A stretch of 14,087 nt of DNA, taken from the NCBI GenBank assembly GCA_021767845.1, contig JAASSQ010000052.1, positions 1 to 14,087 on the forward strand, written 5' to 3'. The stretch is from Roseovarius sp. GTDB taxonomy: Bacteria; Pseudomonadota; Alphaproteobacteria; Rhodobacterales; Rhodobacteraceae. The notes beneath the pieces were generated by a model that did not search any database, was not told the origin of the DNA, and saw only the letters and a program-made list of their open reading frames with translations. Numbering within the stretch: the stretch's first letter is position 1; every line of letters starts with the position of its first letter. Below are positions 5,771 through 13,049 of this stretch, one piece after another. The position numbers and the translations under genes are program-made.

Positions 5771-6648
5771 ACCTCGCCGTTACAGTTCTCGAGATCGTCG
5801 CCCCGGTTTTCCTGCTGGCGGGCATCGGATTCGCCTGGGTGAAACTGGGCTTTGAATACCGGATGCAATTCGTCACGCAACTGGCGATGACGCTGTCGGT
5901 GCCCTGCCTGATATTCACCTCCCTGATGCAGACCGAGATCGACCCCAAGGCGCTGACCACGCTGTCGGCGGCCTCGGTGGTGGCCTATGGCGGGCTGACG
6001 CTGGTCATGCTGGTGCTGGTCCGCGCGGCGGGGCTGGAAACGCGCACCTATACCGCGCCGATGATCTTCGGGAATACCGGCAACCTGGGCCTGCCGCTGG
6101 CGCTGTTCGCGTTTGGCGAAACCGGGCTGGGCTATGCGGTGGTGGTCTTCGCGATCATGGCGATCTGGTCCTTCACCTTCGGGATCTGGCTGGTCTCGGG
6201 GGGCGGGTCGGTGCTCAAGGTGCTGCGCGAACCACTGGTCGCGTCCACGCTTCTGGGCGGGCTGTTCCTGTGGCAGGGCTGGCAGACGCCCACTTTCCTG
6301 ACCAACACCCTGACGCTGGTGGGCCAGCTGGCCATCCCGCTCATGCTGATCACCCTGGGCGTCGCGGTGGCACGGCTCACGCCGGGGCGCATCGGACTGT
6401 CGGTTCTGCTGTCGGTGGTCAAGCTGGCGCTTTGCGCGGGCATCGGCTGGGCCGTGGGGCTGTGGTTCGGCCTCGACGACACGGCGCTCGCCGTGCTGGT
6501 GTTGCAGGTGGCCACGCCCGTGGCCGTCACCTCCTACCTGCTGGCCGAGAAATACGGGGCCGATGCGCAGGCCGTGGCGGGGCTTGTCGTGGTCTCCACG
6601 CTGTTGTCGGTCGCGGGCCTGCCCGTGCTGCTGGCGATGCTTCTGTGA
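5767..6648 (+). CDS. AEC-family (auxin efflux carrier-like) membrane permease
   Basis: From GTG 5767 the protein has 293 residues and is almost entirely hydrophobic, with about ten predicted membrane segments. The N-terminus (VLEIVAPVFLLAGIGFAWVKLG) begins as AEC proteins usually do, and the mid-protein motif FGNTGNLGLPLALFAFGE is typical of the family. A second half repeats the fold (IPLMLITLGVAVARL and ATPVAVTSYLLAEKYG). Members export or import small organic acids or other anions across the inner membrane; the substrate cannot be inferred. A TTG at 5728 would add 13 non-hydrophobic residues but sits only 1 nt after GGGAGG, too close to use it. GTG 5767 itself has only a weak GGGA upstream (5755-5758), so coupling to the leader ORF is plausible. 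Confidence 0.88.
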   Translation: MNLAVTVLEIVAPVFLLAGIGFAWVKLGFEYRMQFVTQLAMTLSVPCLIFTSLMQTEIDPKALTTLSAASVVAYGGLTLVMLVLVRAAGLETRTYTAPMIFGNTGNLGLPLALFAFGETGLGYAVVVFAIMAIWSFTFGIWLVSGGGSVLKVLREPLVASTLLGGLFLWQGWQTPTFLTNTLTLVGQLAIPLMLITLGVAVARLTPGRIGLSVLLSVVKLALCAGIGWAVGLWFGLDDTALAVLVLQVATPVAVTSYLLAEKYGADAQAVAGLVVVSTLLSVAGLPVLLAMLL

Positions 6649-6735
6649 CCGCGCGGCGCCTTGGGCCAATTCAGGATTCCCCCGCGCCTCCGATTGCGTT
6701 AAACTCCCTGAAAAACAAACACGAGCGAGAGGCAG

Positions 6736-7338
6736 ATGAGCAGAACTCTTCGCGCATTCATGATCGTCCTGCTGGTGGCGTCCTGCGGGGGTGGCCCAAG
6801 CGGCCCGCCGCCGCGCGATCTGGACAATGCCTGTTCGATCCTGGATCAGCGCCCGCAATACAAACGCGCCTTCAACGCCGCCGAACGCCGCTGGGGCGTG
6901 CCGGTGCATGTGCAGATGGCCACCATCCACCAGGAAAGCCGCTTCGACGGCGAAGCGCGCACGCCCTTCCGCTGGACGCTTGGCATCATCCCGATGGGCC
7001 GGCAAAGCTCCGCCTATGGCTACAGCCAGGCGCTTGATGGCACGTGGGAGGAATACAAGCGCGAGCAACGCCGCTTCGGCGCACGACGCAACGACATCTA
7101 CGACGCGACCGATTTCATGGGCTGGTACATGTCCAAATCCACCGAACGGCTCGGCATCCCCCTCAATGACACGCGCAACCAGTATCTTGCCTATCACGAG
7201 GGGCGCACCGGCTATGCCCGGCGCAGCTTCAACAGCAAGCCTTGGCTGCTTCGTGTCGCCGACAAGGTCGAGGCCCGGTCGCGCATGTATGAGGCCCAGC
7301 TTCGCCGCTGCAACGGGCGCGGCTTCGGCATCTTCTGA
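6736..7338 (+). CDS. Lytic transglycosylase (SLT-domain) lipoprotein
   Basis: A 200-residue protein with a lipoprotein signal peptide: a short basic start, a hydrophobic stretch and the lipobox VASC with Cys17, after which a Gly/Pro linker follows. The rest is a goose-type/SLT lysozyme-like domain: catalytic Glu67 in IHQESRF, AYGYSQALDGTWEEY at about 94-108 and YLAYHEGRTGY at about 152-162. Such enzymes cleave peptidoglycan glycan strands to 1,6-anhydromuramyl products, acting from the outer membrane after Lol-dependent sorting. The start ATG has AGAGG at 6728-6732. The gene is convergent with lolA, whose product helps deliver lipoproteins of this kind, though adjacency may be coincidental. 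The 87-bp gap upstream shows no clear promoter or terminator. Confidence 0.88.
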   Translation: MSRTLRAFMIVLLVASCGGGPSGPPPRDLDNACSILDQRPQYKRAFNAAERRWGVPVHVQMATIHQESRFDGEARTPFRWTLGIIPMGRQSSAYGYSQALDGTWEEYKREQRRFGARRNDIYDATDFMGWYMSKSTERLGIPLNDTRNQYLAYHEGRTGYARRSFNSKPWLLRVADKVEARSRMYEAQLRRCNGRGFGIF

Positions 7339-7413
7339 GTCCGCCGCGCGCACCCTGCCCGCGCCTCTTGCCCGCTCCGTCCCGCCCGCTCAGGCAGCGG
7401 CGCGTGCGGCGGG

Positions 7414-8022
7414 TCAGCGATCGTTGCGCTGCTCCACGCCGCGTCCGGGGATCTGGAACCGGTCGTCGGCCAGCCTCACGCCGGTCTGAAGATCGCCCAG
7501 AACCACCGTTGTCCGCGCCCCGGCGCTGTCATTGATGACCCACTGGCGCAGCTCCACGGGATCGGCGGTAAAGACCAGCTCGATGCTGCCGTATTCGGGG
7601 TTCTCGGGGTCTTGCGCGCGGATCGTCGTGGTCTTGCCGTCGCTGGCATGGCCCGTGACCATCCGCTCGCGCGTCAGGTCCACGTCGCGCGCCAGGATGA
7701 TATGCAGCGGCGTTCGGTGCAGCGGGTAGGCTTCGGGCGTGGTGTTGGACTTGGCATCCACGATGCCCACCGTGTCGCCATCGGCCACAACCAGCGTGCG
7801 TTCGGGCGGATCGTATTCGAACCGCACCCGTCCGGGCCGCTTGATGAAGATGCGCCCGGTGCTGATCGTGCCGTCATCGTTGATCTGGGTGAACTCGCCC
7901 TGCGCGGTCTGCAATCCGTTGAGATAGTTCGAGATCTGCCCAAGAGACAGTTTCTCCGCCGCCGCCGGCAGCGCCGTGGCCAGGCTCAGCGCAGCAGCCG
8001 TCAGAATACCAAATGCCTTCAT
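7414..8022 (-). CDS. lolA: Outer-membrane lipoprotein carrier protein LolA
   Basis: A 202-residue periplasmic chaperone that takes lipoproteins from the LolCDE transporter to the outer membrane. From ATG 8022 the signal peptide is M-K-A-F then a hydrophobic Ala/Leu-rich core, with likely cleavage after LPAAA (about residue 22). The mature part has the LolA landmarks: NGLQTAQGEFTQ near the N-terminus, IFIKRPGRVRFEYDPPE, and ADGDTVGIVD. An upstream ATG at 8052 would put ten charged residues before the signal peptide and is less likely; a GAGG lies just upstream of 8022. It is the last gene of the minus-strand series and follows the ExoD-family gene after 80 bp. No good terminator separates it from the convergent transglycosylase gene. 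Confidence 0.92.
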   Translation of the reverse strand: MKAFGILTAAALSLATALPAAAEKLSLGQISNYLNGLQTAQGEFTQINDDGTISTGRIFIKRPGRVRFEYDPPERTLVVADGDTVGIVDAKSNTTPEAYPLHRTPLHIILARDVDLTRERMVTGHASDGKTTTIRAQDPENPEYGSIELVFTADPVELRQWVINDSAGARTTVVLGDLQTGVRLADDRFQIPGRGVEQRNDR

Positions 8023-8053
8023 CCGCCTCGGGTCCTTTCTCGGTCGGCTCATG

Positions 8054-8071
8054 CGGTGCCAGTCTGCACCG
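8054..8071 (-). promoter_or_regulatory. Small hairpin in the lolA upstream region
   Basis: A perfect 6-bp inverted repeat, CGGTGC (8054-8059) and GCACCG (8066-8071), has a 6-nt loop. It lies in the 80-bp gap between the ExoD-family gene and lolA. There is no T-run, so it is not a typical terminator. It could be an operator or an RNA stem, or mean nothing. Confidence 0.2.
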
Positions 8072-8102
8072 GGGCGCGGGTGATATGCGATAACAGCGCC
8101 GC

Positions 8103-8696
8103 TCAGCCTGATATCACCATGCTCCAGCCGGTAATCAAGGCCGCCGCCGCCGCGCCAAGCCCCACCAGCATCAAGATGCCGTCACCCGCCGTGATCGCCA
8201 GCCCGATCACCGCGACCGCCGCCATCGGGATCGCGGCGGCGAAGGGAATCAATTCCAGCGGCGGCACCATCAGGCACAGCGCCAGCACCGCCGCCGCCGC
8301 GGCCAGCCGCGCGGGCATGGTGGTCAGGGCGCGCAGGCGGCGGCCGAAATGCCGATCCATCCACGCAGCCGCCGGGCGCGCCTTGTCCATCGCGCGGCTC
8401 ACGCGGTCGGCAGGCACAGACCGCCGCGACAGGACAGGCGGCATCCAGATCGTGCCACGGTTCATCAGGATCTGCACGGCGACCAGCACGATCAGCAGCG
8501 CGCAGGACGTGGGCACCCCCGGCACGGCCCCAAGCGGCGACACGGCGATCAGCGCCGGGGCAAAGAACAGCGGGCCAAAGCCGCGATGCCCGACCACACC
8601 CACGAGGTCGCCGACCGACACCTCGTCGCGGGTCTCGGCCAGCCGGCCCATCTCGTCCATCAGCCTCTGGGCCGCCCCGCCCTCGCCGCCGGTCAT
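8103..8696 (-). CDS. ExoD-family membrane protein
   Basis: A 197-residue inner-membrane protein. A soluble N-terminal helix (about 1-38) containing VSVGDLVGVVGHRGFGPLFF is followed by hydrophobic segments at about 42-78 and, after a charged linker with PPVLSRRSVPADRVSRAM and the FGRRLRALT stretch, at about 128-195. This pattern is that of the ExoD family, named for a Sinorhizobium gene affecting exopolysaccharide production and alkali tolerance; its biochemical role is not established. The ATG at 8696 has GAGGAGG about 8 nt upstream on the minus strand, a very good ribosome binding site. It lies 54 bp behind ftsK, separated by a palindrome. Confidence 0.85.
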   Translation of the reverse strand: MTGGEGGAAQRLMDEMGRLAETRDEVSVGDLVGVVGHRGFGPLFFAPALIAVSPLGAVPGVPTSCALLIVLVAVQILMNRGTIWMPPVLSRRSVPADRVSRAMDKARPAAAWMDRHFGRRLRALTTMPARLAAAAAVLALCLMVPPLELIPFAAAIPMAAVAVIGLAITAGDGILMLVGLGAAAAALITGWSMVISG

Positions 8697-8720
8697 AAGC
8701 CTTGCCTCCTCGTCGGGTCG

Positions 8721-8750
8721 GGCCGGGGCCGCCGCGCGGCGGCGCCGGGC
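8721..8750. repeat. G/C palindrome between ftsK and the ExoD-family gene
   Basis: GCCGCCGC (8728-8735) is followed directly by its complement GCGGCGGC (8736-8743), a perfect 16-bp palindrome. After one mismatch (8727/8744) it extends by four more pairs (8723-8726 with 8745-8748). It lies immediately behind the ftsK stop codon. The ftsK transcript could fold it into a long hairpin, but no T-run follows, so it is better seen as an attenuator, mRNA-stabilising stem or protein site. Confidence 0.5.
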
Positions 8751-11645
8751 TTATTGCTCGGGCACCAGGATTTCGCGCTTGCCCACGTGGTTGGCCGCGC
8801 TGACAACGCCCTCGTCCTCCATCTGCTCGACCAGGCGCGCCGCCTTGTTGTAGCCGATGGCCAGCTTGCGCTGGATGTAGGAGGTCGAGCATTTGCGGTC
8901 CTTTATGACGATCGCGACCGCCTGGTCGTAAAGCGCATCCTCGCCGTCGGTGTTGCCGCCGGTGCTCAGCCCCAGCACCTGGTCGATGCTGTCGGCCTTC
9001 TCGTCATCCGGGCCGTCCTGCACGCCGTTCACGTAATCGGGCGGGCCATAGGCCTTGAGGTGATTGACCACCTCCTCGACTTCCTCGTCGCTCACGAAAG
9101 GCCCGTGGCAGCGCGTGATCTTGCCGCCCCCGGCCATGTAGAGCATGTCGCCCATGCCCAGAAGCTGCTCGGCCCCCATCTCGCCCAGGATCGTGCGGCT
9201 GTCCACCTTCGAGGTCACCTGGAAGCTGATCCGCGTGGGGAAGTTGGCCTTGATCGTGCCGGTGATCACGTCCACCGACGGGCGCTGCGTCGCCATGATC
9301 AGGTGAATCCCCGAGGCCCGCGCCATCTGTGCAAGGCGCTGGATGCAGGCCTCGATCTCCTTGCCCGCGACCATCATCAGGTCGGCCATCTCGTCCACGA
9401 TGACCACGATATAGGGCATCTTCTCGGGCGCGAACTCCTCGGTCTCGAACACCGGTTCGCCGGTCTCGTCGTCAAAGCCCGTCTGCACCGTGCGGCTGAA
9501 CATCTCGCCCCGGCTCAGCGCATCCTCGACCCGGCCATTGTAGCCGTCGATGTTGCGCACGCCCATCTTGGACATCTTGCGATAGCGCTCCTCCATCTCG
9601 GCCACGACCCATTTCAGCGCCACGACCGCCTTTTTCGGATCTGTCACGACCGGCGACAGAAGATGCGGGATCCCGTCATAGACGCTCAGTTCCAGCATCT
9701 TGGGGTCGATCATGATCAGCCGGCATTCCTCGGGGCTCAGCTTGTAGAGCAGCGACAGGATCATGGTGTTGATCGCCACCGACTTGCCCGAGCCGGTGGT
9801 GCCCGCGATCAGCAGGTGGGGCATCTTGGCCAGGTTCTGCACGATCGGATCGCCCCCGATATCCTTGCCAAGCGCCAGCGGCAGCTTCTGGTTGCCGTCG
9901 CCATAGGCCCGGCTCGACAGGATCTCGCGGAAGCCCACCATCTCGCGGTTGTCATTGGGCAGCTCGATCCCGATCACGCTGCGCCCCGGCACGGTGCTGA
10001 CACGCGCCGACAGCGCGCTCATCGACCGCGCGATGTCGTCGGCCAGCCCGATCACCCGGCTCGCCTTCAAGCCCGGCGCCGGCTCCAGCTCGTACATGGT
10101 CACGACCGGGCCGGGGCGGACGCTGACGATCTCGCCCTTGACCCCGTAATCATCCAGCACGTTTTCCAGCATCCGCGCGTTTTCCTCCAGCGCCTCGTCG
10201 CTCAGGTGATGACGCTTGATGCTGTCGGGATTGGTCAGAAGGCTCAGCGGCGGCAGCTCGTAAGCCTCCTGCGCGGCCTCCTCGAATTGCAGCGCGGGCT
10301 GCGCCTCGGCCATCGCGCGGGCCGAGGGCTGCGGCGCGCGGCGCGGCGCGTGCTGCACGACCTTCCGGGGCTCGGCCACCGGGATGCGCGGCGCCTGCGC
10401 TGCCTGCGCTGCCTGCGCCGCCTCGGGCCGCGCGGCAGGGGCCTCCTCGGCCCAGGGCTGCGCCGGCGCGCTCAAGGGCGGCTCCTCGGGCATGGCCTGC
10501 GCCGCGGCCGTCAGGGGAGGCTCGGGCGGCAGGCCATCGGCCCGGCGATCGGAGTTCAGCACCAGCGGATCGGGTCCGCGCCCGCGCCCCTTGGTCAGCG
10601 GCGCGACCGACTCGACCTTGACCGCCGGGTTCTGGCGCACGCGGGTCTTTATGACATCCGCGATCTTGGCCCGGATGCGATCGTCGCCGGGCGCCTCCAC
10701 GTCATGTGCGGGGCCATCCGTCTCGATCAGTTCCGGCTCGGGCTCGGCGCGCCGCATTAGCGACGGCATCCGCGACAGCAGGCCACCGGGCTTGTCCTCG
10801 GCCGCGGTGATCTGCGCCTCGGGCTGCGGCTCGGGCGCCACCTGTGTCGCGCCCCGGCGCACCACCGGCTGCGGCGGCAAGGCGGGCTCGGCATGGGCAT
10901 ACTCGTCGGCCTCGGCACGCGAAACCGCGCGCCGCGCGCGCGCCTCGGCGGCCTTGGCCTGCACGCCCTGCGCGGCGCCCAGCGCCCCGGACGCGCCCCG
11001 CCCGGCCAGCGCCATGATCCAGGCATAGGTCATGATGATCCCCACCAGCAGGAAGCGGGCAATGCGCGCGATCTCGGGCCGGGTGAAGCCCAGCACGAAG
11101 GCCCCCAGCACCAGCATCCCGACCCCCAGGCCGACCGACAGCAGCTTCAGGCCCGCGCTCGCGCCAAGCGGCAGGATGCCCAGCGCCGCGCCCAGGATCG
11201 TGTCGCCGAACAGCCCGCCCAGCCCGAAACTGTGCGTCGCCGACCAGGCCGACCCCGGTTCCAGCGAGGCGGCATAAAGCGACAGGACGGCGATCCAGAT
11301 CGGGGCAAAGATCAGCCGCCCCACCGCGCGGTCCGCGCCGCGATGCAGGGTGAACCGCAGCCCCCAGGCGCCCAGCACGATCGCCAGCCCCCAGGCGCCC
11401 CAGCCCACGATCATGAACAACGGGGCCGCGATCGAGGCCCCGATCCGCCCCATCCAGTTCTGCACCGGCGCATCCGTGGCCGACATCCAGCTCGGATCGT
11501 CGGGGTGATACGAGGCGATCATCGCGGCGGCCATCGCCCCCAGCACCAGCAGGGCCAGCCCCATCAGTTCCTTGCCGCGCTTCTCGATCGCCTCGGCCAT
11601 GGTGCTGTCAAGCAGCGGGTCGCGCCCGCGTGTCTGGTAAGCCAT
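8751..11645 (-). CDS. ftsK: DNA translocase FtsK
   Basis: A 964-residue septal protein that pumps chromosomal DNA through the closing division septum and activates XerCD recombination at dif. Order of domains: four to five membrane helices at about 26-45, 68-98, 112-128, 163-187 and 196-213; a low-complexity linker rich in Ala, Pro, Glu and Gln (about 215-460); the alpha part (about 465-585); and the RecA-like motor with Walker A GTTGSGKS (615-622) and Walker B IVVIVDEMAD (746-755, Asp751-Glu752). The C-terminal winged-helix gamma domain (about 900-962, with YIQRKLAIGYNKAARLVEQM) reads KOPS motifs in the family. The motor is complete. The ATG at 11645 has AGGGG a few bases upstream on the minus strand. 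It follows the aminotransferase by 20 bp, so the two are probably one transcript. Confidence 0.97.
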   Translation of the reverse strand: MAYQTRGRDPLLDSTMAEAIEKRGKELMGLALLVLGAMAAAMIASYHPDDPSWMSATDAPVQNWMGRIGASIAAPLFMIVGWGAWGLAIVLGAWGLRFTLHRGADRAVGRLIFAPIWIAVLSLYAASLEPGSAWSATHSFGLGGLFGDTILGAALGILPLGASAGLKLLSVGLGVGMLVLGAFVLGFTRPEIARIARFLLVGIIMTYAWIMALAGRGASGALGAAQGVQAKAAEARARRAVSRAEADEYAHAEPALPPQPVVRRGATQVAPEPQPEAQITAAEDKPGGLLSRMPSLMRRAEPEPELIETDGPAHDVEAPGDDRIRAKIADVIKTRVRQNPAVKVESVAPLTKGRGRGPDPLVLNSDRRADGLPPEPPLTAAAQAMPEEPPLSAPAQPWAEEAPAARPEAAQAAQAAQAPRIPVAEPRKVVQHAPRRAPQPSARAMAEAQPALQFEEAAQEAYELPPLSLLTNPDSIKRHHLSDEALEENARMLENVLDDYGVKGEIVSVRPGPVVTMYELEPAPGLKASRVIGLADDIARSMSALSARVSTVPGRSVIGIELPNDNREMVGFREILSSRAYGDGNQKLPLALGKDIGGDPIVQNLAKMPHLLIAGTTGSGKSVAINTMILSLLYKLSPEECRLIMIDPKMLELSVYDGIPHLLSPVVTDPKKAVVALKWVVAEMEERYRKMSKMGVRNIDGYNGRVEDALSRGEMFSRTVQTGFDDETGEPVFETEEFAPEKMPYIVVIVDEMADLMMVAGKEIEACIQRLAQMARASGIHLIMATQRPSVDVITGTIKANFPTRISFQVTSKVDSRTILGEMGAEQLLGMGDMLYMAGGGKITRCHGPFVSDEEVEEVVNHLKAYGPPDYVNGVQDGPDDEKADSIDQVLGLSTGGNTDGEDALYDQAVAIVIKDRKCSTSYIQRKLAIGYNKAARLVEQMEDEGVVSAANHVGKREILVPEQ
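10393..10419 (-). repeat. Three 9-bp tandem repeats inside the ftsK linker
   Basis: GCCTGCGCT occurs twice and GCCTGCGCC once, head to tail, encoding the Ala-Gln-Ala repeats near residue 410-418 of FtsK. The repeat is in frame and lies in the disordered linker, where length varies between species, so it could expand or contract without breaking the protein. Confidence 0.6.
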
Positions 11646-11665
11646 CTTGTCCCCTCGTCCTCACT

Positions 11666-12844
11666 TCATGCGTAAAGACAGTCGCGCAACGCCGTCAGGC
11701 CGCGCGCCATCTCGTCTTTTGGGGCCACCATCGCGACCCGGATGAACCCGTGGCCGGGGTTCTCGCCCCCGACCTCGCGGCTCAGATAGGCGCCGGGCAA
11801 AACCCGGACGCCGGTTTCGCGCCACAGCTTCAGCGCCGCCGCTTCGCCGTCCTCGACAGGCAGCCACAGGAAAAACCCCGCCTGCGGGCTGTCATAGCCC
11901 GGCACGCTGGCCATGATCTCGTCGGCCAGGGCGTATTTCTCGGCGTAAAGCCGGCGGTTTTCCTCGACATGGGCCTCGTCGGCCCAGACCCGCTCGGCGG
12001 CGCGCTGCAACGGCAGGGGCAACGGCGCCCCGGCATAGTTGCGCAACTGCTTGATGCGCGTCAGGCTTTTCGGGCCGCCCGCAACGAAGCCCGACCGCAG
12101 GCCCGGCAGGTTCGACCGCTTGGACAGGCTGTGAAAGGCCAAAACACGTTCGGGGTCCGCCCCCATTTCGGCGGCCACCTCCAGCGCGCCCGTCGGGGGC
12201 TGGTCGCGGTAGATCTCGGAATAGCACTCATCGGCAAAGACCTGGAAATCGTGCTTTTCGGCCAGCGCGATCAGGTCGCGCCAATAGGCGGCATCGGCAA
12301 CCGCGCCCTGCGGGTTCGACGGCGAACACAGGTAAGCCACCGCCGTGCGCGCCAGAACATCCTCGGGCACCGCGCCGAAATCCGGCAGATGGCCGGTCCC
12401 GGGCGTGGCGGGCAACAGAACCGGCTCGGCGCCCACGCTCAACGCGGCCACCATGTAAACCTGGTAGAACGGGTTGGGCAGCAACACCACGGGCCGCCCC
12501 CCGCCCTTCTGCTCGGGGCAGAGCGCCATCATCGCGTTGTAAAGCCCCTCGCGCGTGCCGTTGAGCGCCATGACATGCGCCTCCGGCTCCATCGCCACGC
12601 CATAGCGCCGCCCCAGCCAATCGCAGATCGCCTGCCGCAGCTCGACCGTGCCCTCGTTCACCGGGTAGCGGGCGAATTCATGCACGTTTTGCGAAACGAC
12701 ATCGGCCACCCACGCGGGAAAGGCGTGTTTCGGCTCGCCAATGGTCATATGCAGCACCTCGCCGCCGGGCGCATGGGCGTCCAGCAGGCTCCGCAGGCGC
12801 GGAAACGCGTAGGCCGGTAGGTTCGAAAACCGCTCGGGAAACAT
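11666..12844 (-). CDS. PLP-dependent class I/II aminotransferase, DapC-like
   Basis: A 392-residue fold-type I aminotransferase. The internal aldimine lysine is Lys242 in HSLSKRSNLPGLR. Asp205 and Tyr208 in FADECYSEIY bind the PLP ring, Asn177 in SPSNPQG contacts its hydroxyl, and Arg369 in GFIRVAM should bind the substrate carboxylate. The SKRSNLPGLRSGF segment and overall length match proteins annotated as N-succinyldiaminopimelate aminotransferase, which would transfer an amino group from glutamate in lysine/peptidoglycan-precursor synthesis. Family resemblance alone does not prove the substrate, and no other dap gene is nearby. The ATG at 12844 has GAGG about 10 nt upstream. It lies 205 bp behind the amidase gene and 20 bp ahead of ftsK, and is probably co-transcribed with ftsK. 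Confidence 0.88.
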   Translation of the reverse strand: MFPERFSNLPAYAFPRLRSLLDAHAPGGEVLHMTIGEPKHAFPAWVADVVSQNVHEFARYPVNEGTVELRQAICDWLGRRYGVAMEPEAHVMALNGTREGLYNAMMALCPEQKGGGRPVVLLPNPFYQVYMVAALSVGAEPVLLPATPGTGHLPDFGAVPEDVLARTAVAYLCSPSNPQGAVADAAYWRDLIALAEKHDFQVFADECYSEIYRDQPPTGALEVAAEMGADPERVLAFHSLSKRSNLPGLRSGFVAGGPKSLTRIKQLRNYAGAPLPLPLQRAAERVWADEAHVEENRRLYAEKYALADEIMASVPGYDSPQAGFFLWLPVEDGEAAALKLWRETGVRVLPGAYLSREVGGENPGHGFIRVAMVAPKDEMARGLTALRDCLYA

Positions 12845-12982
12845 GTCTTACTGCCTCAAGGTTCGGGATCATCACGCCCCGTTTGACCGTGAATCTACCC
12901 AAGCCCCTGTATCAGGTCCAGCAAAACCAATGCCTTGACAGCCCGATTGTGGCACTTTTGCAGACAGCACCCCGCTTCGCCT

Positions 12983-13037
12983 GGCCCCCAATACCTCGGG
13001 GGAGTCGCCGCTTGCGGCGACGGGGGCAGCGCCCCCG
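12983..13037 (-). repeat. G/C-rich hairpin repeat, copy B (long form)
   Basis: The plus strand shows AATACCTCGGGGG, then an 8-bp hairpin GTCGCCGC-TT-GCGGCGAC (13004-13021), then GGGGGC-AGC-GCCCCC (13022-13036). The flanks match copy A at 1353-1394, which lacks the central hairpin. It starts 13 bases behind the amidase stop codon, in the same relation to its gene as copy A. Two consecutive strong stems would form in the amidase transcript. Confidence 0.6.
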
Positions 13038-13049
13038 CCCGCGCCCCGC

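Noticed and set aside
5695..7353. 552-codon minus-strand frame opposite the permease and transglycosylase
   Set aside because: Both plus-strand genes are clear family members; the antisense product is Gln/His/Arg-rich low-complexity sequence.
7341..7413. CCGCCGC/GCGGCGG long-range stem between the transglycosylase gene and lolA as a terminator
   Set aside because: The arms (7341-7347 and 7406-7412) are over 50 nt apart, the sequence is almost pure GC and no T-run follows on either strand.
8349..10760. 803-codon open frame on the plus strand opposite ftsK
   Set aside because: The opposite strand encodes an intact FtsK motor. The antisense product is low-complexity His/Arg/Leu sequence with no motif.
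12935..12963. Perfect TTGACA (12935-12940) as a plus-strand promoter
   Set aside because: The hexamer 17 nt downstream, TTGCAG at 12958-12963, is a poor -10 box, and there is no plus-strand gene after it; the nearby genes are all on the minus strand.
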